42,600 nucleotides of DNA from an uncultured Deferribacteraceae bacterium (GCA_947041225.1 CAMRDM010000008.1:1-42600); one strand, 5' to 3'; shown: positions 34,425-42,600, numbered from the stretch's first letter. The notes: generated by a model from the letters alone, not told the origin. Translations and numbers: made by a program.

Positions 34425-35966
34425 TTGATAGATGAGTTTAAAACATTCTTGTTTAAAATAGATCACGACTTTAAGATAGTATTTGCTAGTGAAAGTTTAT
34501 CTAATTTTCTTGGCATGTCTGATTTAGATATAATTGGTAAGAGTTGTTACTCTTTATTAAATCAATATAGTTCTCCGTGCAAGTTTTGTCCTATAGTTGG
34601 TAAGAATTTTGGATTAAAGTATTATTACGAACTTATATCAGATAGTGGTAATTACGGTTATTTTATATCTAACATAACTAAGGCGGAGGATAGGTATCTG
34701 ATTTCTATGTTAGATATGACAGAGATGCGAGCATATCATAGAAGTAATAAACATCAGATTAAGGAGCAACGGGCAGAGATTTCGAGATTAAGAAATGAGT
34801 TACATGCTCATAAGCGTAAGCTTGCATTTTTTGAACGCTCATTAGATCATTCACAAGCTGGTGCGATGTTTATAGATAGGGATTATAATATAGTTTATAT
34901 GAATCTTAAATTGCGTGAAGTTATTTTATATGGTAGAGATGTTACTAATTCAAAGTGTTACGCTGTTTATGGGTATGATTCTCCGTGTTTTTTCTGTCCT
35001 TGGACGAATATTGGTAAAGAGCGTCAAGCGAAGATTATTGGAGACACATCATTTGTAATCGAGTTTGCCCGTATGGATTACTATATTCTTGAGGTATTAA
35101 GAGATGTTACAAAAGATTTATCGTATGTGAAATCAATAAGAGAAAATCAGCTTAGATTGATTAAGAAGCAGAGACAGATGGAAATTTTGAATATTGATCT
35201 TATTGATACAAATGATAAATTAAAAATTATTCAAAGCGCAATGGATGATGAATTAAAACGAGTGGGATATATTCAGAGCAGTTTACTTCCTAAAAACACC
35301 CCTGAGATTGATGGGTATGATTTTGGAGTAGTTTTTATATCGACAAAATATGCAAGTGGTGATTACTACGATTTTATATATGCTAGTGAAGGCAATTTAG
35401 GAATAGTTTTAGCAGATGTCTCAGGACATGGTACACCAGCTGCGGTAATCATGGCTATGACAAGAGCAATTATGCGATCATACACATTAGGTGTAACATC
35501 ATCAAGTGATGTATTGTCTATGGTGAATGAAGTTTTGTGTGATAATATTTATACAAAAGATTTTGTTACCATGTTTTATTTAGTTTTAGATATCGAGAAG
35601 AATAGTATAAATTATTCATCAGCAGGTCATCATCCAGTACTATTTTATGATGCTTCGGAGTTCATGGTGAAGAAGCTTAATGTCAACGGACTGCTGTTAG
35701 GTATATTTAAAGATCAGGAGTACGAGGAAAAAGTCTTGACATTAGACACAGGCGATATACTATTTCTTTATACGGATGGTTTAGTAGAGGTAATTGATAA
35801 AGATAATAAGCAGTACGGTTACGATCGATTGTTATCTAAAATAATTATGTATTCATCATTACGTCCTCAAGCTATGATAGATGAGATTATGCAGGACGTA
35901 AAAGATTTTACAAATTTAGAGAGTTATAGAGATGATATAACTATAGTGGCGATAAAGAAGGGATAA
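34425..35966 (+). CDS. PAS-PAS-SpoIIE (PP2C) phosphatase
   Basis: Cytoplasmic serine phosphatase sensor of 513 residues. Two PAS-like domains (about 1-100 and 135-225) each carry Ser-Pro-Cys-x2-Cys-Pro: Cys52/Cys55 and Cys188/Cys191, joined by a coiled coil (about 105-135). A second coiled coil leads into the PP2C domain (about 280-513) with GDYYDF, VLADVSGHGTPAAV, LYTDGLVE and the final DDITIVAI metal-binding set. The paired cysteines suggest a metal, Fe-S or redox site. The start is TTG with AAGGAA upstream. The STAS protein 24 bp downstream is its likely substrate, as in partner-switching systems. Confidence 0.87.
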   Translation: MIDEFKTFLFKIDHDFKIVFASESLSNFLGMSDLDIIGKSCYSLLNQYSSPCKFCPIVGKNFGLKYYYELISDSGNYGYFISNITKAEDRYLISMLDMTEMRAYHRSNKHQIKEQRAEISRLRNELHAHKRKLAFFERSLDHSQAGAMFIDRDYNIVYMNLKLREVILYGRDVTNSKCYAVYGYDSPCFFCPWTNIGKERQAKIIGDTSFVIEFARMDYYILEVLRDVTKDLSYVKSIRENQLRLIKKQRQMEILNIDLIDTNDKLKIIQSAMDDELKRVGYIQSSLLPKNTPEIDGYDFGVVFISTKYASGDYYDFIYASEGNLGIVLADVSGHGTPAAVIMAMTRAIMRSYTLGVTSSSDVLSMVNEVLCDNIYTKDFVTMFYLVLDIEKNSINYSSAGHHPVLFYDASEFMVKKLNVNGLLLGIFKDQEYEEKVLTLDTGDILFLYTDGLVEVIDKDNKQYGYDRLLSKIIMYSSLRPQAMIDEIMQDVKDFTNLESYRDDITIVAIKKG

Positions 35967-35989
35967 ACATAAATTACGGAGGACACGCT

Positions 35990-36313
35990 ATGGAGATGAA
36001 TATTAAAGAATCAAGTAAAGGTTTTATAATTTATCCTACTGGAGATATTGATATAAAAAGCAGTCCGATGCTTAAAAGCAAAGTGTTAGAATTAGCAAAT
36101 AGAGGATCGGTTGTATTATCACTTAAGCATGTGCATTACATTAATAGTTCAGGTTTGAGAGAGATTGTTGATTTATTTAAGATATTAAAAGAGAGCGATA
36201 AAGAGTTACGTCTTTGTGAGATGTCAATAGATATGAAGGAGCTTTTTTCATTCACCGGTTTGAGTAAAGTTTTCAAAATATTTGATACAGAAAAAGATGC
36301 ATTAGGAAGTTAG
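35990..36313 (+). CDS. STAS-domain anti-sigma factor antagonist
   Basis: A 107-residue single STAS domain of the SpoIIAA/RsbV type. GDIDIKSSPMLKSKV and the loop YINSSGLREIV are the key signatures; Ser53/Ser54 would be the phosphorylated position. The phosphatase encoded just upstream would remove this phosphate and free the protein to bind a kinase/anti-sigma partner. No such kinase is in the window. A strong GGAGG ribosome site precedes the ATG. It is the last gene before a long gap. Confidence 0.9.
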   Translation: MEMNIKESSKGFIIYPTGDIDIKSSPMLKSKVLELANRGSVVLSLKHVHYINSSGLREIVDLFKILKESDKELRLCEMSIDMKELFSFTGLSKVFKIFDTEKDALGS

Positions 36314-36499
36314 TTGCGTTTTAAAATAGTTAGTTTGATTATGCACGATTGGTTTGATTAGTAGAAATAAGTTCAATGATTTCTATATTAAATGTTTTGT
36401 ATTTAAGTATAGTAGAAAGAAAAACTTTTCATTAATAATCATTATACAGTGTATAGATTGATAGTTTAGATATCTAACAGTAATGCAATAATATTAATG

Positions 36500-36521
36500 C
36501 TACCGATAGATGGTAGTTTTT
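36500..36521 (+). terminator. Candidate intrinsic terminator after the STAS gene
   Basis: CTACC (36500-36504) and GGTAG (36512-36516) pair around a 7-base loop, followed by TTTTT. The stem is short but G-C containing, unlike its surroundings. It would end the fliM-to-STAS transcript about 190 bp after the last gene. Confidence 0.45.
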
Positions 36522-36608
36522 ATATTTGAAATAGTTGAGTATATATTGTAAATTACAGTTATAAATTACGAGAGATAATATCTGTTTAGCTTTATAGAGA
36601 TAATCCTT

Positions 36609-36644
36609 AACACTCTATAGTTATAAAATTTATAGAGAAGTGTT
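36609..36644. repeat. Imperfect inverted repeat in the cheR upstream gap
   Basis: AACACTCTATA (36609-36619) mirrors TATAG...AGTGTT (36631-36644), with a 3-base bulge and an 11-base loop. It could be an RNA hairpin or a binding site. No T run follows. Confidence 0.4.
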
Positions 36645-36987
36645 ATATAGAGAACTATTTTGTTCATATGGTGATTTAAAAGGTAATTAGTAATTTTTCT
36701 AATGTTAATATAGATTTTTTTAAAAACTATCTATATGATAGATGTAAATAGATATGGCTGAGTTGTGATTATATTTGATAGATAGCTGTAATATGGTATT
36801 TTTAAGCAAATTCATTTATGCGATAGAAACTTACACATATCTTAGAAAGAGATGATATTGAGTTAAAGTTTACGATTTAAATTATATAATTACATAAACG
36901 ATATTGCTGTCAATTTTACAGAACTAGGAATAATTTATATTTTAGCAAACGACTTTTTTTAGAGAGATATTAAAGAGGGATTAGGAA

Positions 36988-37821
36988 ATGGTACACCCAT
37001 CATCGGTTAAGATTAGCGAGATTGAATTTTTTGAGCTAAGAGATATTATCGTAAAAGTTTCAGGGATAATGTTTTCAGAGCACAAAAAATATTTAATAGA
37101 GAATAGACTCTCTAAAAGACTGATTGAGTTAACTTTTACATCTTTTAAAGAGTATATTAATTATCTTAAAACCAATCCAAAGCGTGATACGGAGATAGTA
37201 ACGCTTATTAATTTAGTAACGATAAATGAAACTTATTTTATGCGTGAAAGGGGACAGGTTGATTACCTTATATCTACCGTAATGCCAGCCTTAATCGCTA
37301 AGAACAAGAAAAATATCCGTATATGGTCGATACCTTGTTCAACAGGAGAGGAGCCGTATTCAATTGCTATAGAGCTTTTTGATGCAGGATTTTTCTCAAA
37401 AGCTTCTATTGAGGTTATAGCGACAGATATAAATTCAGATGTTGTAGAGGCTGCAAAGCACGGTGTTTATCGTGAAGGTGCATTTAGAAGTTGTAGTCAA
37501 GAGTTTATAAGTAAACATTTCACACAACGGGGTGCAGATTTTGTTATAAGTAATAATATTAAAAGTAGAGTGAAATTTAATGTAGGTAATATTGTATCTA
37601 GTAAAATAATATCGATGATGGGAACTATAGATATTATATTTTGCAGAAATGTATTAATATATTTTGATTTTGATAATAAAAAAATAGCATTATCAAATTT
37701 TAATAAGATTTTAAATAACGATGGTTACTTATTTCTAGGACATTCAGAATCTGTTTCAAGGGTATCAAATGATTTTATGATGAATAATTTTGGCACAGGA
37801 ATAGTTTATACTAAAAAGTAG
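36988..37821 (+). CDS. cheR: Chemoreceptor methyltransferase CheR
   Basis: Methylates glutamates of chemoreceptors with S-adenosylmethionine, opposing CheB. It has 277 residues: an N-terminal helical domain (FFELRDIIVKVSGI, NRLSKRLIEL), then the methyltransferase with NETYFMRE, IWSIPCSTGEEPYSIAIEL, VIATDIN and the FCRNVLIYFD motif. GHSESV near the end is typical. Start chosen at the only ATG with a good GAGGGATTAGGA ribosome site. It sits alone after a long gap, and so is probably transcribed separately from cheB. Confidence 0.96.
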   Translation: MVHPSSVKISEIEFFELRDIIVKVSGIMFSEHKKYLIENRLSKRLIELTFTSFKEYINYLKTNPKRDTEIVTLINLVTINETYFMRERGQVDYLISTVMPALIAKNKKNIRIWSIPCSTGEEPYSIAIELFDAGFFSKASIEVIATDINSDVVEAAKHGVYREGAFRSCSQEFISKHFTQRGADFVISNNIKSRVKFNVGNIVSSKIISMMGTIDIIFCRNVLIYFDFDNKKIALSNFNKILNNDGYLFLGHSESVSRVSNDFMMNNFGTGIVYTKK

Positions 37822-37976
37822 TAATGTCTAGTATGTATAGATATTATTGAGAAATTAATGGTATGGTATTTAAATAAAAACTAATTAGAGTATAGTATAG
37901 TTTACTTATTTAAAGAGTGGATATCTAAGATCGACGATATTTATAGTTCATATTAGAGTACTATCAAGGTGATATT

Positions 37977-38273
37977 ATGAGTACAACATACGGAGTAGCC
38001 ACTGTAGTTAGCAGAAGCTATTTAGTTGAACAAGCCCAGACCAATCTTCAGAGGGTGACTGATAATGCTGGTCAACAGCTTACTCAAGAGGTAATGAAGA
38101 AGGTTGCACAAGAGGTTTCAAGTGTAAAGGGTGGATCTGAGGCTGGTAAGACAAATGTTGAAACTGGTGATAAAAAAGATCGTAATATTAAAAATAAAAA
38201 AAATGATAAAAATCGATTAGGACGAAGTAATCAATCTGCAAAAGGTAATAGAATGCAGGATATAACTGTATAG
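37977..38273 (+). CDS. Small basic protein, unknown
   Basis: A 98-residue protein I do not recognise. Residues 1-50 form a likely helix rich in Gln and Val (VVSRSYLVEQAQTNLQRV), while the second half is strongly basic and low complexity (Lys, Asn, Asp, Arg), ending DITV. No signal peptide or membrane segment. AAGGTGA sits 5 bases before the ATG, and a PilZ-like gene follows within 41 bp. I have an impression of similar small proteins next to PilZ genes in deltaproteobacterial flagellar clusters, but cannot prove homology. Confidence 0.6.
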   Translation: MSTTYGVATVVSRSYLVEQAQTNLQRVTDNAGQQLTQEVMKKVAQEVSSVKGGSEAGKTNVETGDKKDRNIKNKKNDKNRLGRSNQSAKGNRMQDITV

Positions 38274-38313
38274 ATTATCTAGTACATAGTTTTATTATTA
38301 AGGATTGTGTATA

Positions 38314-39102
38314 GTGGCAAGAAATATTTTTAAAATTTATTTCTGGTTTGATAACGATATAAAAAGTTATTATGCAGAAGAGGTGGAGACAGATCCATTA
38401 GTTGTCTATATGCCTAACTTTAATGAAAATCTACTTGATTATACATTTAAAGTCAATATGACAAATTTAGGTGATAAGGATAAAAAATTATATAAGTTAG
38501 ATCTATTGGTTAACAGCGGTTCTATGTACCAGTGCGATAATATTGTTGAAGAAGAGATTGATGAGTGGCAGAAAGATTTATCAATTGATTATAAAGATAC
38601 GGTAGATATAGCTATAGTGAATGAGTTAAATATAGTTGATTACGTTAATGTTGTAGATAATATTAATAGGTATGAGGGCGAGAGTTTAACGGCTACATTG
38701 AAACAGGTTATATATGAGGATGTAGAACAGAGTTCTATGATTTTAAATTATATAACTGAGGTGAACCGTAAGTTGGATGAAGTTCTATCTATAATTAGAG
38801 CACCGATAGTAATTGATGGAAGTTTTAAAGTACGTTCAATTTCTATATCATCAGAGTGGTTTATATTTTTTTCAGAGCAAGAGATTATAGATAATTCTAT
38901 AATATTGATTTATGTATCTATCTACAACGATGGCGATAAATTAGTTTTTGCATCGTTATGTAGAGTTAAGGTAATCAGAGGTTCAAATGATAAAGGTTAT
39001 ATTTATATGGCGAGCTATAAAGATATAACTGAGTCGATTAAGGATAGAGTTATAAAGTTTATTTTCTCAAAAGATCGAGAGAATTTAAAACAGTTAAAAT
39101 AA
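38314..39102 (+). CDS. PilZ-like domain protein lacking the RxxxR motif
   Basis: A 262-residue soluble protein. Residues about 1-135 have no recognised domain. A helix near 140-155 (TEVNRKLDEVLSII) precedes a C-terminal PilZ-like domain (about 160-255: ISSEWFIFFSE, VYVSIYNDG-like strands, CRVKVIRG, YKDITESIKDRVIKFIFSKDRENLK). The last helix is typical of PilZ proteins. The expected Arg-x3-Arg for c-di-GMP is not seen; KVRSIS is nearest. GTG at 38314 is chosen because AAGGA lies 9 bases upstream; TTG at 38305 abuts it. It may act as a flagellar brake-type regulator, which is inference. Confidence 0.55.
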   Translation: MARNIFKIYFWFDNDIKSYYAEEVETDPLVVYMPNFNENLLDYTFKVNMTNLGDKDKKLYKLDLLVNSGSMYQCDNIVEEEIDEWQKDLSIDYKDTVDIAIVNELNIVDYVNVVDNINRYEGESLTATLKQVIYEDVEQSSMILNYITEVNRKLDEVLSIIRAPIVIDGSFKVRSISISSEWFIFFSEQEIIDNSIILIYVSIYNDGDKLVFASLCRVKVIRGSNDKGYIYMASYKDITESIKDRVIKFIFSKDRENLKQLK

Positions 39103-39175
39103 ATAAGTCAGATTTATAGTTGTATTAGGTTTAGATTTACATTAAACAATTAATTCAAAATTAGGGAAAACAACC

Positions 39176-39598
39176 ATGGGGTTAACATCACTTTTATTAA
39201 TGTCCTACTTTCTTGTTTTTATATTGATATTATTGATAGTATCATTAATATTACGTATACGTAAAGTTGAGAGTAAGTTATTAAACTTCTCTGTAACAGA
39301 GGCGTATACAATTATGCAAAACATGTCAGAGATAGTTAAAGAGTCTGAAAGATTAGCTGAACAGTTAGATATAAAGATACGTGAAAAAGAGGCTATTTTA
39401 GAAGATGTTATCGATCTGATTGATTCAAAAATAATCAGGTTTGATAGTGCCGTTAGTAAGAATAGAGAAGAGAAAGGTATAAGACAATCTATTATTTCTC
39501 TTCATGAAGAGGGACATACATCGGCGGATATAGCACGTAAATTAAGTATATCATTAACTGAGGTTCAGATCACATTAAATATAATCAATCGTAAGTAA
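39176..39598 (+). CDS. SwrB/DUF2802-like membrane protein with C-terminal helix-turn-helix
   Basis: A 140-residue protein with one N-terminal membrane segment (about 4-27), a coiled coil (about 28-95) and a C-terminal helix-turn-helix-like segment (SIISLHEEGHTSADIARKLSISLTEVQITLNI). This layout matches DUF2802 proteins of Gram-negative flagellar clusters and Bacillus SwrB, which promotes assembly of the FliM/FliY switch. Location near chemotaxis genes fits. The ribosome site AGGGAAAAC is weak. A non-coding stretch with a riboswitch follows. Function is inferred from layout only. Confidence 0.6.
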   Translation: MGLTSLLLMSYFLVFILILLIVSLILRIRKVESKLLNFSVTEAYTIMQNMSEIVKESERLAEQLDIKIREKEAILEDVIDLIDSKIIRFDSAVSKNREEKGIRQSIISLHEEGHTSADIARKLSISLTEVQITLNIINRK

Positions 39599-39815
39599 AG
39601 GTTTTTAAATTAACATCAGGTTATAGATCGTTATAGTGGTGCTATCGGTTTGTAAGAACAATCTAGTAATCGTACAATATATGATATGTGTGTAATCATA
39701 ATCAATAATCTATCAAATAATAAAATTCATTGTAAATTAATATAATTCATGTTAATAATTAAATGTAATATATCGTTATAGATATTTTATTTTATTCAAT
39801 ATTTTATAAGTATTT

Positions 39816-40013
39816 AGGAGAAGGGAATTAGGTAATCGATAGATAATTTTAACGATTAAGCCTAAGCCGCCCAGCGACTGTATATCTGACGAATATCCTA
39901 TTTAACGTCACTGTCTGTTTTAGCAGATGGGAAGATGAGGATTAGTAGATTGAAGATAAGCCAGGAAACCTTACCTAGTTACATATTGAATTAAGCTTCA
40001 ACTAGGGAGGGGG
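39816..40013 (+). promoter_or_regulatory. Cobalamin (B12) riboswitch before btuB
   Basis: Conserved cobalamin-aptamer pieces occur in the right order: GGGAA (39823-39827), GCCGCCCAGCGACTGTA (39866-39882), GTCACTGTC (39907-39915), TGGGAAG (39928-39934) and the B12 box AAGCCAGGAAACC (39958-39970). Downstream, CCTAGTT (39974-39980) can pair with AACTAGG (40000-40006), which touches the purine-rich ribosome site GGGAGGGGG (40005-40013). This suggests control of translation of btuB by adenosyl- or methylcobalamin. The gap before it (39599-39815) is AT-rich, with no gene seen. Confidence 0.9.
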
Positions 40014-40019
40014 CTTGAG

Positions 40020-42065
40020 ATGTTATTTCACTTTATTAAAATTGTTTATAGACAAACTTTAATTCTTACTTTTCTTTTTATATCAAATTTTTTATACGCT
40101 CAAGAAATTATTACATCGGATAATCTATCGGTTAGTGATAGATCACATGAAATATCTAACTCTACATCAAGCAGTGGTAGAGATGATAATCTATCTATTG
40201 ATAATAAAACAGATAGATCAAAAAGTGTTGTGTCTGATGATAGTAGTGTTGATGAAATTCTTGTAACTGGAAGTAGATTATCATCACAAGCATCTGTTGA
40301 TATGCCGGGTGTAACTATAATCACATCGGAGGATATTGATAATATTCAACCAACATCTGTTACATCACTTTTAAGAACTTTACCATCGGTTAGTATTACA
40401 GAGTACGGAGTTGGAAAAGCATCAACTATTAGATTACGAGGAGCATTATCTGAACATACGTTAGTGATGGTTGATGGTATTATAATTAACGACTCAACAA
40501 ATATCGGCAGTGTTGCAGATCTATCGACATTATCATTAGATGATATTGAGAGGGTAGAGGTTGTATCAGATTCTGTTTCATCAGCAGGTTTTGGTGGTAT
40601 GGGTGGAGTAGTTAATATTATCACTAAGAACGGTGATGGCAAATTATCAGCAACTATACATATTGATACATCGGTACTTTTTGATGAGTTCAATGGTGGC
40701 GCATCGATCGGTGCAGGTAACGATAATTTTAGTTATAAAGTATCATACTCAAAACTTTATGTTGATGCGATGAGTGTGCTGAAAAATAGTTCAGATGAGT
40801 CAGATCCAGAGTTAGATGCTACGAGTCGTGATAATGTAGGAGTTAAGATTGCGTTTCAACCGATCAAACATTTTAAGAATGAGTTTGTATTAAATTATGT
40901 TGATATGCTTTCAGATATAGATGGAGGAGGATCATTGATCGGAGATAATCCTGAATTTACTCAAGCCTCTAATCGTGTTACCACAAAATATACAACAAGC
41001 TATTTAGTTAAAGATATGTTTCAGCCGAAGCTATCGTTTTATTATACATATAATCAACGTAAGTATAAGGACTCATTTTCTAACTCTAGTTTTATTTTTA
41101 GGAATAACGATTACATTTCTCATACAGCGGGTGTTGATTTTGAGACGAATATTAAAATCAAAAAGATGTTCAAAATTTTAGTTGGCACAAGTTACCAATT
41201 TAATCTTATGGATTTGAAAACAGAGGAATTAAAGTTTGTAGGTGGCAATGAAGTTTATGAAGATAGGCTAGATATTGATGGAGAGATTTTATCGAGATTT
41301 TCTATATTTAGTGAAGCACAAGCGTATCTATTTAACTCATTAACATTAAAGTTATCAGGTAGAGCAGATAACACAGGTGGTTCAGATTTTTTCGGAACGT
41401 ATAAAGTATCTGCATTATACAACTTAAAATATATTAGAACAAAGTTTAGAGGTACAGTAGGTACAGGTTATAATCCTGCATCATTGTTTCAAATATTTGA
41501 TCCAACATACGGTAATAGAAATTTAAAAGATGAGAAATCATTTGGTTATCAAGTGGGTGTTGTATCAGAGATTGTTAAAGAGATGTTTTTCTTATCGGTA
41601 GATTTTTATGATAATTATTATGAGAATTTAATTGATGGATCGTCAGGTATATATGAAAATGTTGGTGATGTTAGAATTTACGGAGTTGAGGTTACAGCAG
41701 AGTATTATCCTATAGATCAGATCGCAATCAAGTTAGGTTACGCATATAGTTATCCGTATGATAATAGTAAGAAACAAGAGTTACTTCGTGTTCCAAATAA
41801 TAAAGTTACGGGCACATTTTTTTGGGAGATAATTTCAGGTTTACATGTTGGTGCAGAGATCGCATATGTAGGTGAGAGATATGATTCTGGATATATTATT
41901 TTAGATGATTATTTTCTATTAAATCTGAATGCACGATATAAACTAAATGATAATATAGAGTTAATATTAAAAGGGACAAATATAACTAATACAGATTATG
42001 AAGAAGCGTTAGGTTATGAAAGCTACGGTGCAAGGGTTTATTTTGGAGCTAAGTTTAAGATATAG
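40020..42065 (+). CDS. btuB: TonB-dependent outer-membrane receptor, BtuB-type
   Basis: Outer-membrane transporter, most likely for vitamin B12 given the riboswitch directly upstream. It has 681 residues: a signal peptide (about 1-27, ending LYAQ), a Ser/Asp-rich spacer, a TonB box (about 80-87, DEILVTGSR), a plug domain (about 90-210: SLLRTLPSVSI, IRLRGALSEHTLVMVDGI, LDDIERVEVVSDS, GGVVNIITK) and a beta-barrel to the end. The final residues FGAKFKI do not end in the usual aromatic, though FK-I is close. The ATG follows GGGAGGGGG. tonB follows 30 bp later, so both are probably repressed by cobalamin. Confidence 0.9.
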   Translation: MLFHFIKIVYRQTLILTFLFISNFLYAQEIITSDNLSVSDRSHEISNSTSSSGRDDNLSIDNKTDRSKSVVSDDSSVDEILVTGSRLSSQASVDMPGVTIITSEDIDNIQPTSVTSLLRTLPSVSITEYGVGKASTIRLRGALSEHTLVMVDGIIINDSTNIGSVADLSTLSLDDIERVEVVSDSVSSAGFGGMGGVVNIITKNGDGKLSATIHIDTSVLFDEFNGGASIGAGNDNFSYKVSYSKLYVDAMSVLKNSSDESDPELDATSRDNVGVKIAFQPIKHFKNEFVLNYVDMLSDIDGGGSLIGDNPEFTQASNRVTTKYTTSYLVKDMFQPKLSFYYTYNQRKYKDSFSNSSFIFRNNDYISHTAGVDFETNIKIKKMFKILVGTSYQFNLMDLKTEELKFVGGNEVYEDRLDIDGEILSRFSIFSEAQAYLFNSLTLKLSGRADNTGGSDFFGTYKVSALYNLKYIRTKFRGTVGTGYNPASLFQIFDPTYGNRNLKDEKSFGYQVGVVSEIVKEMFFLSVDFYDNYYENLIDGSSGIYENVGDVRIYGVEVTAEYYPIDQIAIKLGYAYSYPYDNSKKQELLRVPNNKVTGTFFWEIISGLHVGAEIAYVGERYDSGYIILDDYFLLNLNARYKLNDNIELILKGTNITNTDYEEALGYESYGARVYFGAKFKI

Positions 42066-42095
42066 CAGATCACACAATATATATGGGGATATCAT

Positions 42096-42600
42096 ATGTT
42101 AACTAGGAGTTTAGTTTTATCAAGTGTAGTGTCGTTAATGCTCCATACAGGAGTGCTTGTAACGTATACAAATATAACTTCTGATAAGTTAGGAGATAAT
42201 GTTAACGATATTATTGAGATAACATTCGTTTCAAAAGAGAGTAGTATTACAGATACGAGTAAAACTAAAAATAGTAAAGTTGTTAAAAAGCAGAGTAAAA
42301 AAATAAGTGAAAATATTGATCGTGAAATAGATAAAAAAGATGTGAGTGAGATAGCAAAAACAGTTGTAGAAGATCAAGCAGATGAACAAGAAGATGAAAA
42401 AACTATTGAGCAGGTAAGCGAGAGTTTAGATAATGTAGAACCTACTGAAAATCTTTCTAACAGTAAGGACTCGCAAGCATCATCAGAAGATAGCGTGATA
42501 GCTAAAAGTGATGAGGGATATTATATACCAAAACCAGAGTATCCGAACCTTGCACGCAAACGAAGTTACGAAGGTGTGAGTAGATTTAAGATCGTGCTGG
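42096..42600 (+). CDS. tonB: TonB-family energy transducer, cut by window end
   Basis: Inner-membrane protein that transfers energy to outer-membrane receptors. Only the first 168 codons are visible. An N-terminal membrane segment (about 5-23, LVLSSVVSLMLHTGVLVTY) is followed by a long acidic/lysine-rich periplasmic linker (about 30-140) in place of the more usual proline-rich one, and then IPKPEYPNLARKRSYEGVSRFKIVL, the start of the TonB C-terminal domain. It lies 30 bp after btuB, so it is likely dedicated to cobalamin uptake. Start is ATG at 42096. Confidence 0.88.
   Translation, partial: MLTRSLVLSSVVSLMLHTGVLVTYTNITSDKLGDNVNDIIEITFVSKESSITDTSKTKNSKVVKKQSKKISENIDREIDKKDVSEIAKTVVEDQADEQEDEKTIEQVSESLDNVEPTENLSNSKDSQASSEDSVIAKSDEGYYIPKPEYPNLARKRSYEGVSRFKIVL

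Larger units (their letters stand above)
36314..36987. other. 674-bp non-coding gap before cheR
   Basis: Very AT-rich. I found a terminator candidate (36500-36521), an imperfect inverted repeat (36609-36644) and the cheR ribosome site (AAAGAGGGATTAGG). No convincing gene is present on either strand, and no tRNA. A cheR promoter is expected here but I could not fix its elements. Confidence 0.6.

Noticed and set aside
33960-34466. 168-codon minus-strand frame across the tail-anchored gene
   Set aside because: Ser/Ile-rich composition typical of an antisense shadow; the plus-strand gene has a ribosome site and operon overlaps.
37909-37942. Sigma-28-like promoter TAAAGAG...GACGATAT before the 98-residue gene
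   Set aside because: Spacing is about 18 bases after TAAA where 15 is expected, and the -10 match is partial.
40346-40693. 115-codon minus-strand frame inside btuB
   Set aside because: Opposite the conserved plug domain, no start context, Ser/Thr-rich shadow.

Overview
The window is AT-rich chromosomal DNA from a flagellated, chemotactic Gram-negative (diderm) bacterium. LpxC, a TonB-dependent outer-membrane receptor and TonB show the outer membrane. FlhF with FlhG suggests that flagellar position and number are controlled, often at a pole. MqnC points to menaquinone made by the futalosine route. The mix of FliY-type switch protein, FapA, FlhF/FlhG and MqnC, together with the gene order, reminds me of Deferribacterota or related deep lineages, but I cannot place the organism firmly. 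No tRNA, rRNA, CRISPR, phage or insertion sequence was seen.

Layout. 1-500: an array of 58-bp tandem repeats, then a pair of identical palindromes in front of the fatty-acid genes. 502-5658 (+): fabG, acpP, fabF, rnc, a radical SAM gene with no ATG/GTG/TTG at its expected start, rsmD and coaD, closed by a clear terminator. 5867-8796 (-): comEC, thiF and thiS, the only minus-strand genes. 8842-9771 (+): lpxC. 9947-10984: mqnC. 11018-26505: a tightly packed motility run of fapA, uvrA, a cell-wall amidase, fliR, flhB, flhA, flhF, flhG, a small membrane protein, fliA and cheB. 26499-26720: a second repeat array that begins at the cheB stop codon. 26896-36313: fliM, fliY, cheY, a CheZ-like gene, a cheA-receiver hybrid, then three envelope proteins (one secreted, one OmpA-like, one tail-anchored), a PAS-PP2C phosphatase and a STAS protein. 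36314-36987: non-coding. 36988-39598: cheR, a small basic protein, a PilZ-like protein and a SwrB-like membrane protein. 39816-42600: a cobalamin riboswitch, a BtuB-type receptor, and tonB cut by the window end.

How the parts work together. The central 25 kb builds the flagellar export gate (FliR, FlhB, FlhA), places it (FlhF, FlhG), transcribes late genes (FliA) and forms the switch (FliM, FliY) and signalling core (CheA, CheY, CheB, CheR). No cheW or receptor gene lies here. CheY-P removal may rest on FliY, which keeps a CheC-type active-site motif, while the CheZ-like protein appears to have lost its catalytic residues. The least explained stretch is 32225-36313, where secreted, peptidoglycan-binding and tail-anchored proteins precede a phosphatase/STAS pair. 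This may be an envelope-sensing module tied to chemotaxis or flagella.
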